Part shown: positions 7,975 to 16,755 of the stretch, in pieces
Layout of the letters: each line of letters starts with the position of its first letter
Position numbering within the stretch: position 1 is the stretch's first letter
Source of the DNA: Thermoguttaceae bacterium
GTDB taxonomy: Bacteria > Planctomycetota > Planctomycetia > Pirellulales > Thermoguttaceae
Direction of reading: 5' to 3'
NCBI GenBank assembly: GCA_017447745.1
Contig: JAFSMW010000196.1
Coordinates: 1-50,960, forward strand
Length of the DNA: 50,960 nt
Notes under the pieces: model-generated
Databases searched by the model: none
What the model was told of the DNA's origin: nothing
The model's input: the letters and a program-made list of their open reading frames with translations, nothing else
Made by a program: the position numbers and the translations under genes

Positions 7975-9171
7975 ATGAAATTATCCACTATAGACCAAGC
8001 CGTAGACGCGTTAAAGCGCGGCGAATTGATAATCGTCATGGACGACGAAAATCGCGAAAACGAAGGCGATTTTATCGGCTCAGCAGAAGACATTACCCCT
8101 GAAAAAGTCAACTTCATGCTCAAGTACGGACGCGGACAGACGTGCGTTCCGATGCTTCCTTCCGATTGCGACAGACTGGAACTGCCTCAAATGGTTCAAA
8201 ACAACACAGCGCCTTTGGGAACGCAGTTTACAATTGCCGTTGACCATCGGGACGCTCGCACTGGAATTACCGCTCAGGAAAAGGCGATGACCATCAACGC
8301 CCTGGCAGACCCGAAAACGAAAGTCAGTGACCTGGTTCGTCCCGGGCACATTTTCCCGCTCCGCGCCAAAGAAGGCGGCGTGTTGCGTCGCGCCGGACAT
8401 ACCGAAGCAACAATTGACCTGCTTCGTCTGGCTGGAAAACGTCCCTGCGGCGTGCTGATTGAAATTCTCGGCGACGACGGCAACCGGGCGACTCGAGACG
8501 ATTTACTCGCTCTTGCCGAGCGGTTCAAGCTACAAATCATCACTATCGACGCTCTGATTAAATACCGGCGCGAACGGGAAAAGCTCATCACTCGCGAAGC
8601 GGAAGCGTTTCTTCCGACAAAATTCGGCATGGGAAAGATCATGTCCTTTTCCGTCAAATACGAAACGCAGGAACCGATCGCCGTCGTCTTTGGCGACCTC
8701 GCTTCCGTTGACGCGCCGCTGGTTCGGCTGCATTCCTCCTGCTTTACCGGCGACATTTTGGGTTCCCTCCGCTGCGACTGCGGAGACCAGCTTCAACAAT
8801 CGCTCAAAATGATTTCCCAAGAAGGCGTCGGCGCGCTGATTTATTTGCCGCAGGAAGGTCGAGGCATCGGCTTGGCGGCAAAGATTAAAGCCTATCATCT
8901 GCAAGACGAAGGCATGGACACGGTCGACGCCAACCTGGCTTTGGGCTACGCCGCCGACCTGCGCGACTACGGCATCGGCTTACAGATTCTCAAAGACCTG
9001 GGAATTCACAAAATCCGGCTTCTGACCAACAACCCCAAAAAAGTCGACGCCTTTATTTACAGCAGCTTCGGCATCGCCGTAGCAGATCAAATCCCCATCC
9101 ACGGTCCGGTCAACGAATACAACAAAGCGTATCTGGAAACAAAACGCGACAGAATGGGACACTCGCTTTAA
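7975..9171 (+). CDS. ribBA: Bifunctional riboflavin synthesis enzyme RibBA
   Basis: A 398-residue fusion. The N-terminal half is 3,4-dihydroxy-2-butanone-4-phosphate synthase, with the acidic DDENRENEGD motif near residues 23-32, and the GHTEA motif with a following acidic pair. The C-terminal half is GTP cyclohydrolase II, with the zinc cysteines in SSCFTGD and LRCDCGDQ, EGRGIGL, and NNPKK. Together they make both riboflavin precursors, from ribulose 5-phosphate and GTP. Both active sites look intact. No FMN riboswitch is visible upstream; instead the palindromic composite repeat reaches almost to the ATG and there is no clear Shine-Dalgarno. The gene converges with the GH97 gene with only 11 bases between stops. 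Confidence 0.97.
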   Translation: MKLSTIDQAVDALKRGELIIVMDDENRENEGDFIGSAEDITPEKVNFMLKYGRGQTCVPMLPSDCDRLELPQMVQNNTAPLGTQFTIAVDHRDARTGITAQEKAMTINALADPKTKVSDLVRPGHIFPLRAKEGGVLRRAGHTEATIDLLRLAGKRPCGVLIEILGDDGNRATRDDLLALAERFKLQIITIDALIKYRREREKLITREAEAFLPTKFGMGKIMSFSVKYETQEPIAVVFGDLASVDAPLVRLHSSCFTGDILGSLRCDCGDQLQQSLKMISQEGVGALIYLPQEGRGIGLAAKIKAYHLQDEGMDTVDANLALGYAADLRDYGIGLQILKDLGIHKIRLLTNNPKKVDAFIYSSFGIAVADQIPIHGPVNEYNKAYLETKRDRMGHSL

Positions 9172-9182
9172 TTAGTAATTAC

Positions 9183-11063
9183 TCATTGTTCCATCGGGAC
9201 AAGGCGGACGTTGAATCCGCCTTCGTCTGTCATGTAGGCGGTGATTGTATCGAACGACGTTACTTCTCTTTTTTCGATGACGCATTCCAGCGGCTGATTG
9301 AGATTTTGCCGATAAATGGAAGCGGAGTACACTGGATAATCACCGCCGGCAGCAGACTGTGAAATCGGCGTCTTGAGGAAATTGAGCGGTATGTCCACGT
9401 TACGCGCTTTGTCGGTAATGGCGCTGATAAACCATTCCTGCCCTTTGCGGCGAGCGACGACTATGTATTCGCCCGGAACGCCAGCCAGAACGCGCGTGTC
9501 GTCCCACGTCGTCGGCATGGCAGACCAGAACGCCAGCTCCGGATACGCGGTCTGATTCGGTTCAAGCGGTTTGTCATACCAGTGTAAATACTGAAGCGGA
9601 TTAAAGAAGACGACGCCGCAGGCAAGCTGAAACGCTCTGGATTTAACTCTCGGAGCCAAATAACAGGGAGTAAAGTCTCCCATTCCGGATATCGGGCGGA
9701 TGAACGCCATAAAGATTCTGCTGCGCGGCATGGCAGAAAACGTATCGTGACATTCATTGCCGGCGATTCCTTCAACAGAGACCAGATTCGGATACGTGCG
9801 CTCCCAGCCGGTCGGTCGATAATTGTCATGAACGTTTACCATGAGCTTGTATTCAGCCGCCTTTTTAACAGCCTGATGAAGCCACTTCATGTCCTCTTGC
9901 GTTTCCCAGTTGACAAATCCGAACTTCACGCCGTCAACGCCCCATTGTTTATACGTTTTGAACGTTTCGTCAAGGGGATAGTTTTCCAGTTCTTTATGAT
10001 TGCAATAGAGGAAAAACTTTTGTCCTTTTTCGTGAGCGTATTTAATCGCGCCGAGCAAATCCCGATCGCCCTCAATTTGGGTTGGATGATCTGGAACGCT
10101 GTCATATTCTGTACCGTTCCAGCCGGTGTCCCAATGAACAAACTGGTAGTTATTGGCAGCGTTGTAATCGACCCATTTATCAGAATCCGGTCGCTGACAG
10201 GAAGAGTTTCGGACAACTTTCCCGACTTGAATCCAGGACGTATCTTTTATTTCGCACGGAGGACACAGATTTTGGAGCAGATAGGCATTTTCAACAAACC
10301 GACCAGGATTGTCTGCAACAAAAATCACTCGCCACGGAGTCGTCAATTCGCCGGAAACGCGAACCGTTCCTTTTCTAAAAGCGGCTTCAAGCGTTCCTCT
10401 GCGAACAGCGACCGGACGCAACGTCATCGGAACAAAATCCTCCAAACTTCCCGCTTCCGCAATCGCTGCATAAATAGCGTCTTTTTTTAGCTCGACGACA
10501 ACAGCAGGCGACATGCTGGGAGCTGACGACATTACCCGGACGTCGTACGCGCCCTGAGGCGTGTTTGTAAAAATACACCGGCAGTCTCTGCCAAAAGGAA
10601 ACGTTGTCAACTCTCGATCCAAAACGTATTCTTTCGCGCCGCCGAATCCTTCTGAAAGAATACACCTAAACGCCACGCCCTCATTAGCCGCTCTGAGCTG
10701 AAGCGTCATTCGCTCTCCGGTGTACGCTCGGAGGGGAATGTCTATTTGAGAACCCGCATTGGGGTATTCCGCCTTAAAACCATGAACCGGTTTCCACGGC
10801 TGGTTGAATGTAACGGTTTTCGGATAGGCGTCTTTGTCAAGATACCATTCTCGCGCTTTATCCCAGCCTTGAACGTGAAAGCCGACCTGACCGCGATAAA
10901 TAATCAGAGAACCGCACCACGAGACGGAATAATTCAAACGACCTTCGTCCAGAGTCGCCTCTATGGACAACTTGCTGTCAGGAGACGAAACAACGTACGT
11001 TCTACCAAACGCGGCAGAGGAAGCGAGGAGTAAAACGGCTGCAAATACTAAAACACGGTTCAT
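9183..11063 (-). CDS. Glycoside hydrolase family 97 (SusB-like)
   Basis: A 626-residue secreted enzyme with a signal peptide (residues 1 to about 20, LVFAAVLLLASSAAFG). It has an N-terminal beta domain, a central barrel and a C-terminal beta domain, as in GH97 alpha-glucosidases and alpha-galactosidases. Family landmarks include WVDYNAAN, WGVDGVKFGF, NVHDNYRPTGWERTYPN, SVEGIAGNE and LACGVVFFNPLQ. The position where retaining members carry the nucleophilic aspartate appears as Gly in KFGF, while the downstream glutamate in SVEG is present. By family knowledge this favours the inverting, SusB-like subgroup, but substrate is uncertain. It stands alone, without SusC/D. Confidence 0.9.
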   Translation of the reverse strand: MNRVLVFAAVLLLASSAAFGRTYVVSSPDSKLSIEATLDEGRLNYSVSWCGSLIIYRGQVGFHVQGWDKAREWYLDKDAYPKTVTFNQPWKPVHGFKAEYPNAGSQIDIPLRAYTGERMTLQLRAANEGVAFRCILSEGFGGAKEYVLDRELTTFPFGRDCRCIFTNTPQGAYDVRVMSSAPSMSPAVVVELKKDAIYAAIAEAGSLEDFVPMTLRPVAVRRGTLEAAFRKGTVRVSGELTTPWRVIFVADNPGRFVENAYLLQNLCPPCEIKDTSWIQVGKVVRNSSCQRPDSDKWVDYNAANNYQFVHWDTGWNGTEYDSVPDHPTQIEGDRDLLGAIKYAHEKGQKFFLYCNHKELENYPLDETFKTYKQWGVDGVKFGFVNWETQEDMKWLHQAVKKAAEYKLMVNVHDNYRPTGWERTYPNLVSVEGIAGNECHDTFSAMPRSRIFMAFIRPISGMGDFTPCYLAPRVKSRAFQLACGVVFFNPLQYLHWYDKPLEPNQTAYPELAFWSAMPTTWDDTRVLAGVPGEYIVVARRKGQEWFISAITDKARNVDIPLNFLKTPISQSAAGGDYPVYSASIYRQNLNQPLECVIEKREVTSFDTITAYMTDEGGFNVRLVPMEQ

Positions 11064-11070
11064 GGTTATT

Positions 11071-11263
11071 TGGAGTGCGACGGCTTGACGTCGCTTTTTT
11101 ATGATAAAAGACGAGAATCATCCAAAACGTATTTCGTGCAAATAACGTTCGAACAATAATTTTCGTTTTATTATCGTTTATTGTTCATAACGTTATCGGC
11201 ACGAATTCACGTTTTTTTGGTTCGTTTCTGGTAATGAAAGCGAAGGCAAGCCGTCGCACTCCA
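11071..11263 (+). repeat. MITE-like element, copy 2 (intact ends)
   Basis: Both ends are present. The left reads TGGAGTGCGACGGCTTGAC and the right, inverted, TGGAGTGCGACGGCTTGCC. They form terminal repeats of about 27 bases with few mismatches. TATT flanks the element on both outer sides, which could be a target duplication or an AT-rich coincidence. Inside, AACGTTCGAACAATAA pairs imperfectly with TTATTGTTCATAACGTT, so the whole element can fold into one long hairpin. It lies between the GH97 gene and yidC and is the reverse of the copy at 2994-3176. Confidence 0.85.
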
Positions 11264-11266
11264 TAT

Positions 11267-13849
11267 TTATTTCTTCTTTCGATCGCGTCGTCGGCGCGGC
11301 GCGTCCTGGGGCGCGTCGTCTTCCTTCGGTTTTCCAATGTTCCTCAGAGCGTCTCCCCACGATTTGAGAACGTTCATCGGTTCGTCGTCTTCAGGACGAT
11401 GTCGAGGCGGCTTTTTGTCCTGATTCGATTTCCAGTTGTTGGCTTCTTCTTTAACCAGTTCCTGATCAACCAGCTCTTTAGGCATGAATCTTCGTTCCGC
11501 CAAGCCCCACAAAGACGACGCGATAAAATAAATGCACAATCCGGCGGCGACCTTAAAGAACATGAATCCCATAAAAACCATCATGAAGGTCATAACCCGC
11601 TGCTGCATTCGCGCCTGATCGTCTGCCGGCGGAGGCATAAGAACTTTCTGCTGAATCAAAAACAGCGCTATCGTTGCTATCGGCAACAGGTTGAGATACG
11701 GTCCCAAGCCAAAAAAGCCGCATCCAGACGTTATAAACGATGGCGCCCAGGACGTCCAGTCAAGGAGCATGTCTGGAGCCGCAAGGTTCGAACAAAATCG
11801 GAACCACGAACCAAACAAAGACGCCTGACGCAATTCGACGTCGACCATCAAAGCGCGATACAACGCCATAAAAATCGGGAGCTGAATAAACAGAACAAGA
11901 CATCCGGAAAGCGGGTTGTAATTGTGCTTGCGGAAAAGTTCCTGCTGCGCTTTCATCTGCTCTTGCGGATCAGAATACTTCTCCTTGATTTTTGCCATCT
12001 CCGGTTGAAGCTTCTGCATCTTTAACGCGCCAATAACCTGCTTTCGGGATAACGGATGCAGAGCCAATCGAACTACGACAGTTAGCAACAAAATCGCAAT
12101 GCCGTAATTGGGAATTAGCATATAGAAGAAATGGAGCAAATACGTCAGCGGAACGGCAATCCAGCCGAACCACCCGTAATAAACAACGCCATCGACCCCA
12201 TAGTTCTTCATAATTTCAGGCTTTCTCGGTCCAATATAGATTGAAAAAGTCTGAGACGTTTTTTCTCCCGGTTCCAACGTTTTTGTCTGACTGTATGCGC
12301 GGAACGAACAATTGGTTCGAGTAGGCCAATTCGGATCAACGGATCCAACTCGCAGCGGATGAAGTCTGGCAAACTGGAAGCTGGAACCGTCAGGCGCTTT
12401 CTCCGGAATTAAATAAGAACCAAAATAAGCCGCGTCGACGCCTGTATACGCCAACGGGATATCTTTAATAACTTCCCACTTGTCCTGAGCAATACTCTGG
12501 CAGGAAAACATATCGGGAGCTTTATTGGCATCTTCCTTATAGACCATGTCTCGAAGTCCGACGCCGCTCCACGTCGTCCAGACTTTATGCGTATACCAGT
12601 ACCCTTCAAGCGGCAATCCAGTCGGACCATCCAAACGATACGCCGTTTTACGAACGTTCTTCCCTACGTTTTCAAAAGTAATGGTCATATTGACATGATA
12701 GCCCGAATTGGGATCTTCCGATTCTACCAGTTCAAAGGTCTTGTAAACATCCAGACCATAGCGCGGAATGGAAAACCGGAACACAACCTTGTTTTGACTG
12801 GATTCGACAACGTCCCAAACGCCGTTTCTCATGTTGACGTTGGGCAATTCCCGATTCAAATACTCTTGAAGTTTGGTTTGGTTTGCCAGAACGTCTGTTG
12901 CCTGCTTGGAAAAAGCCGGGAGAATGTCCGAAACTTCTGCGTTGTCAATTTGCTGAATCGTTAACAGGAACGAAAGCGGATTGCCCTGTCCCGGGACTTC
13001 AAACTCTTCCGGACGAATCACTGCCATTGGCGCGCTGCGTAACGCTACTTCTTTGAGCTTAAGTTCTTTTCCATCGCGAGTAACGCTTAACGTCAACTTA
13101 TCGCCCGGGGACGTCTTTTTAAGATACTCCTGGAATTCTTTACGATTATTAATCGTCTGGTCGTTGCATTTGACGATTACGTCTCCAACCTGAAGTCCGG
13201 ACTCCTGAGCTGGCGTCCCAGCCGGGACGACAGCTACGACGCATTTATCCATAAGAATCGAAGAAACCGTTTTTTGAGCCAGGTCTTCCTTGGACGCGCC
13301 CAGATTCCAAACCGGCGCTGGAATTTCAGCAAAAGCGTTGCCAAGATAACCGACGTTCTGATAACGATACCCTTCTTTATCGAAAAGATCTAAATATTGA
13401 GGCGAATTGAGTTCTGCATACGCCAACGCTGCGCCTTTACTGGTAAAGGTAAGCAACATCTTATATTTGCTTGAACTGTCCATAGACCCCAACGCAACCC
13501 ATTGTTCCGCTTTCGGCGACTCCGATTCTGCGGTGGCAGCTGGTTGAGCCGTCGACGGCTGGAGCTTCTCGGCTTCTCCGTCCGCAGGCTGAACTTTTTC
13601 AGCTGCACCGTCCGCAGGCTGAGCTTTCTCGGCTGACGCGTCTGAATTCCAACCTTCTTCCTCTTTAATTGGAACGTTAGACGAAGCGGCAATTTCTTCT
13701 GCCGTCCCCTGCTCTGCTGGAATTTCCGATTTCGTGTCCGGGAAAAAATATCTTATCAGAAAGTACGTCAACAAAAAGATGATTATAAAATTAATTATAA
13801 AACTGATTGTACTGGGTTGTTTTTCTCCCGGAGGGGTAATAGCTGGCAT
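11267..13849 (-). CDS. yidC: Membrane protein insertase YidC with PDZ domain
   Basis: An 860-residue YidC/Oxa1 insertase, far longer than the usual 550-600. Segment 1 is at about residues 15-36. Next comes a Pro/Ala/Glu linker with three near-repeats (AEKAQPADG, AEKVQPADG, AEKLQP), residues about 73-98. A PDZ-like domain lies at about 195-272 (GLQVGDVIVKCNDQTINN). The periplasmic beta domain runs from about 280 to 545, and the conserved five-helix core from about 560 to 800 (TVVVRLALHPLSRKQ, LFIQLPIFMALYRAL). The tail is basic (RRRRDRKKK), as expected for ribosome contact. It inserts proteins into the cytoplasmic membrane with or without SecYEG. No rnpA, rpmH or jag is adjacent. Confidence 0.96.
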   Translation of the reverse strand: MPAITPPGEKQPSTISFIINFIIIFLLTYFLIRYFFPDTKSEIPAEQGTAEEIAASSNVPIKEEEGWNSDASAEKAQPADGAAEKVQPADGEAEKLQPSTAQPAATAESESPKAEQWVALGSMDSSSKYKMLLTFTSKGAALAYAELNSPQYLDLFDKEGYRYQNVGYLGNAFAEIPAPVWNLGASKEDLAQKTVSSILMDKCVVAVVPAGTPAQESGLQVGDVIVKCNDQTINNRKEFQEYLKKTSPGDKLTLSVTRDGKELKLKEVALRSAPMAVIRPEEFEVPGQGNPLSFLLTIQQIDNAEVSDILPAFSKQATDVLANQTKLQEYLNRELPNVNMRNGVWDVVESSQNKVVFRFSIPRYGLDVYKTFELVESEDPNSGYHVNMTITFENVGKNVRKTAYRLDGPTGLPLEGYWYTHKVWTTWSGVGLRDMVYKEDANKAPDMFSCQSIAQDKWEVIKDIPLAYTGVDAAYFGSYLIPEKAPDGSSFQFARLHPLRVGSVDPNWPTRTNCSFRAYSQTKTLEPGEKTSQTFSIYIGPRKPEIMKNYGVDGVVYYGWFGWIAVPLTYLLHFFYMLIPNYGIAILLLTVVVRLALHPLSRKQVIGALKMQKLQPEMAKIKEKYSDPQEQMKAQQELFRKHNYNPLSGCLVLFIQLPIFMALYRALMVDVELRQASLFGSWFRFCSNLAAPDMLLDWTSWAPSFITSGCGFFGLGPYLNLLPIATIALFLIQQKVLMPPPADDQARMQQRVMTFMMVFMGFMFFKVAAGLCIYFIASSLWGLAERRFMPKELVDQELVKEEANNWKSNQDKKPPRHRPEDDEPMNVLKSWGDALRNIGKPKEDDAPQDAPRRRRDRKKK

Positions 13850-13896
13850 ATTAAACGTTGATGGTTAATTGATTGTAGAAATTCATTAAAAACAGG

Positions 13897-13937
13897 GAAT
13901 GAAAAGCCCGCGGTTAGAATAAAAGCTCTTCATTCCC
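13897..13937. terminator. Hairpin between phosphoesterase and yidC
   Basis: GGGAATGAA at 13897-13905 pairs with TTCATTCCC at 13929-13937 around a 23-base loop. It sits between two minus-strand genes. There is no T-run, so termination is doubtful and it may belong to the same class of inverted spacer repeats as elsewhere in the window. Confidence 0.3.
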
Positions 13938-13955
13938 AACTCCTCGTTCCTGACT

Positions 13956-14714
13956 TTATCGACCTTCTGTGAGTCGTTCCGCCAGGAAGTTGTCAAGATC
14001 GGAAATCGCGCCAATCTTCGCCGCGGTCGCGCTGTAGTCGTATTCCAAACGACGATACGTTACCGTCTGATCTTCAAAAATAACGTAACAGGCGCGGTTG
14101 TCGTTGTCGCGAGGCTGTCCGACAGACCCGACGTTAATCATGTACTTGGAATCGGGCTGAAGCTCTCGAACGTTGTCGAACTCTTCCGGAGAGCGGAACC
14201 GATACGGGCGTTCAGTGAAAATGCCGGGAACGTGAGTGTGTCCTTGAAACGCCACCCACTGAATCTGAGCAAATATCTTTTCCAGCTTGCGTTCATGATA
14301 AACGTCTTCCGGAAAGACGTATTCATTGAGCGGGTTTCTGGCGGAGCCGTGAACAAAGATCATTTTGTCTTCGACGTAATTTCTGTTCAGATTCCCGAGA
14401 AAATCCCATCGGGCATCTCGGACGTCGACCGGATCGCAGGGCTTTTGGAGTTCTTCGCGAGTCCAAAAGATCGCCTGTTCCGCGCATGCGTTAAAACCGT
14501 CAGGATTATAAATCGCGCCGTGGTCGTGGTTGCCCATAATGCAAACCGCGCAGGACGAACGAATAATATCCAAACATTCTCGAGGGTTAGGGCCGTATCC
14601 AACAACGTCGCCTAAACAAATAATGCTGTCCACCTTTTGCTTTTCAATGTCAGCCATAACGGTTGTCAAGGCTTCCAGATTGCTGTGGATATCGCTAATA
14701 ATGGCTCTTTTCAC
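13956..14714 (-). CDS. Calcineurin-like metallophosphoesterase
   Basis: A 252-residue phosphoesterase of the YfcE/MJ0936-like group. The full metal-binding set is visible: SDIHSN (Asp8, His10), LGDVVGYGPNP, GNHDHG, a histidine in FVHGSARNP, and GHTHVPG. The GYGPNP wording is typical of a widespread branch of uncharacterised bacterial members. It is probably cytoplasmic, as there is no signal peptide. Substrate is unknown; phosphodiesters are usual for the fold. It is the gene upstream of yidC in the transcription direction, with a gap of about 105 bases. Confidence 0.93.
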   Translation of the reverse strand: MKRAIISDIHSNLEALTTVMADIEKQKVDSIICLGDVVGYGPNPRECLDIIRSSCAVCIMGNHDHGAIYNPDGFNACAEQAIFWTREELQKPCDPVDVRDARWDFLGNLNRNYVEDKMIFVHGSARNPLNEYVFPEDVYHERKLEKIFAQIQWVAFQGHTHVPGIFTERPYRFRSPEEFDNVRELQPDSKYMINVGSVGQPRDNDNRACYVIFEDQTVTYRRLEYDYSATAAKIGAISDLDNFLAERLTEGR

Positions 14715-14768
14715 GGGAGTAATCCTTTTGAAACCAAATACTGGGGGAGACGCGACAATTCGTCAAGA

Positions 14769-14820
14769 CAATGAGCGAGGAGTTTTTATAATTGCATAAC
14801 TCTCTACCCATCGCTCATTG
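14769..14820. repeat. Inverted repeat CAATGAGCGA
   Basis: CAATGAGCGA at 14769-14778 is matched by its perfect inverse at 14811-14820, with further imperfect pairing outside (GTCAAGA/TCTGAC) and inside. It lies in the divergent region between the phosphoesterase and tsaB and could be part of the spacer-repeat family or a regulatory site. Confidence 0.4.
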
Positions 14821-15019
14821 ACTTCTGACAAAAAGCCGCATCTTACTACTCATCTATATCTATATTATTATAACCAAAATAAAAACTTTGTCAGACCCCC
14901 CCTTGCGTTTTTATACAATTTTTAAAAATATAATAACGATTCCGCCGATTGCGCGGTTTACAGAAAAAATAGAGAATTTTGGCGAACTGCGCCGAGAACA
15001 TTTGCAAATTTTGATTATA

Positions 15020-15700
15020 ATGAACTGCATTGCACTCGAAACGACTGAAAAATCCGCTTCCGTGGCGATTTTCGAAAACGAACGTATGATCTATTACGCC
15101 CAGTTGCCGATGGACATACGTTCCGCTCAATCGCTCGCGCCAGGCTTGAAACAGGCTCTGACTCAAACAGGCTTGGAACCGACTCAAATTGGACTGGTCG
15201 CCGTCGCTCAAGGTCCCGGCTCGTTTACCGGGCTCCGCGTAGGCGTCGTTTCCGCCAAAACGTTTGCCTGGGCGGTCAACGCGGACATTATCGGCGTCGA
15301 TTCCATGGAAGTCTGCGCGCTTCAGGCTCCGCAAGACGTCGAGATAATTTCCGTCGCCTTCGACTGCCAGCGCGGTCAGGTGATTTATCGCAACTTCGAC
15401 CGCGCCGCTGACGGGACGTTCTCCCCAGTCGGTAACGAGAAAACTGTTGCGTGGCGAGATTGGCTGGCTCAAACGGAACCTGATCGATGGCTATCCGGAC
15501 CGTACGTCAACCGAATCGACCCTGCTGCACTGGAAAATCGGCTGATTTTCTCTACGGAACTGCGCGCCCCAACCGCCAAAGGCGTTGGAGAACTGGCGAT
15601 TCGTCAGTACAAGTCCGGCAGAAAGGACGTTTTGTGGGACTTGCTGCCCCGTTACAGCCGCCCCGCCGCCGCAGAAGAAAAGAGAAATAAGAGGCAATAG
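15020..15700 (+). CDS. tsaB: tRNA t6A synthesis protein TsaB
   Basis: A 226-residue protein of the ASKHA fold, the non-catalytic partner of TsaD in making threonylcarbamoyladenosine at tRNA position 37. It begins MNCIALETTEKSASVAI, the usual strand-loop start, and has the diagnostic AQGPGSFTGLRVG motif and TFAWA following. I choose the ATG at 15020 over an upstream in-frame TTG at 14888, because the extra 44 residues are AT-rich and unlike the family. The gene stands alone; tsaD, tsaE and rimI are not adjacent. A composite repeat starts right at its 3' end. Confidence 0.93.
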   Translation: MNCIALETTEKSASVAIFENERMIYYAQLPMDIRSAQSLAPGLKQALTQTGLEPTQIGLVAVAQGPGSFTGLRVGVVSAKTFAWAVNADIIGVDSMEVCALQAPQDVEIISVAFDCQRGQVIYRNFDRAADGTFSPVGNEKTVAWRDWLAQTEPDRWLSGPYVNRIDPAALENRLIFSTELRAPTAKGVGELAIRQYKSGRKDVLWDLLPRYSRPAAAEEKRNKRQ

Positions 15701-15921
15701 GCAGTAGGCAGTAGGCAATAGAGTTTCGCCTACGGCGAATTTTAATCCTACGGTTTAATGCCTAACCCCTAATCCCTAATTCCTAATGTGTAATACTTAA
15801 TTGGCGCGAAGCGCCTCACTACTGCCCCGTGGGTTAAAACCCACGGCTACTAATATTGAACCGCTAAAGCGGTTCTAGCGGAACGCTTCACTACTGCCTA
15901 CTGCCTATTGCCTACTGCCTT
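15700..15921. repeat. Composite palindromic spacer element, copy 2
   Basis: The cleanest copy. It opens with tandem GGCAATAGGCAGTAGGCAGT units. These are followed by hairpin TCGCCTACGGCGA, AACCCCTAATCCCTAATTCC, TTGGCGCGAAGCGCC, ACTACTGCC, hairpin CCGTGGGTTAAAACCCACGG with CTAC, and hairpin GAACCGCTAAAGCGGTTC. It then has AGCGGAACGCTTC and closes with CTACTGCCTACTGCC-type units. Order and spacing match 7763-7974. Its last unit abuts the ATG of the next gene with no room for a Shine-Dalgarno. Confidence 0.9.
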
Positions 15922-16710
15922 ATGAATATCCTTGCCTTCTATCGCCTTGCATGCCGATGGCTCGTCTACTGGACATTGTTCCTGGGGACGGCTCTGGCGA
16001 TGACGCTGTTTTGGCGGCGAATGGCAGGCGGGTTTGAGGTTATGAGCTGGCAGCTCCCGCTGGTTATTCTGATTTTTGTCTGTTTGTCCGCCGTCCTTCG
16101 CGGCGCCGTTTCCGTTGCCTTTAAAAACGAATCCAAAACCTGTCAACGAATTGGGCTGTTTCTTATTCCCGTCGAACTGCTGTTTTTATGCGGCGTCTGT
16201 CGAATGGAAACCATGCCTGAATTCTACTTGAGCGTAATTATCGCGTTTCTGTTCCATTACGTTTTCTGGTTCTGGGGTTACGATAACCCATCTGCAAACC
16301 AGTCCCCCGCTGAAGAAATAATCAATTCTCAAGAAAACGCCGTTGAAGACTTGGACGAATCCGAAGGCGACTTGGAAGAATCTGAAGAGGACTATTTAGA
16401 AACGCTATTTCCTTCTGACGTCTGTCAGCAATGGACGCGTCAAACCGGGGCGGAAGGCGAAGACGTTCAGACCGGCTGGTTTAGAGTGTCTTTTGCGGCG
16501 CATCAGAAACACGCGTCGGTCAACGCCGCGTTCTGTCCGCCGTTCCAGTCTGTACCGGAAACGGAACTGGAAATAATCGACGGCGCGGAACTAACCGCTT
16601 CTGTTGGCGTCTGCTACCCCCACGGAGCGAGAATCGACCTGACCCTGGCAGCCCCGTCCCCGTTAGAGCAAACTGTGCTAATTCGATTCACGGCGAAGTG
16701 CGTACGTTGA
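15922..16710 (+). CDS. Unrecognised membrane protein with acidic linker
   Basis: A 262-residue protein I do not recognise. The N-terminal 120 residues hold about four membrane segments (near 12-30, 42-65, 76-93 and 103-122). An acidic linker follows, with DEE-rich residues about 138-162 (DLDESEGDLEESEEDYLE), then a soluble domain of about 95 residues with alternating hydrophobic strands and no cysteine or histidine motif of note. The start is immediately after the last unit of the composite repeat, so translation may depend on a leaderless or structure-based mechanism, or the true start may be internal. No homology-based function can be offered. Confidence 0.6.
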   Translation: MNILAFYRLACRWLVYWTLFLGTALAMTLFWRRMAGGFEVMSWQLPLVILIFVCLSAVLRGAVSVAFKNESKTCQRIGLFLIPVELLFLCGVCRMETMPEFYLSVIIAFLFHYVFWFWGYDNPSANQSPAEEIINSQENAVEDLDESEGDLEESEEDYLETLFPSDVCQQWTRQTGAEGEDVQTGWFRVSFAAHQKHASVNAAFCPPFQSVPETELEIIDGAELTASVGVCYPHGARIDLTLAAPSPLEQTVLIRFTAKCVR

Positions 16711-16755
16711 TAATCTTTTTCTCCCCTTACTAAAGTTTTTTGGAAAGAGGAGTTT

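Noticed and set aside
14888-15019. TTG start giving TsaB a 44-residue extension
   Set aside because: The extension is AT-rich and unlike the family, and the ATG at 15020 gives the standard N-terminal strand.
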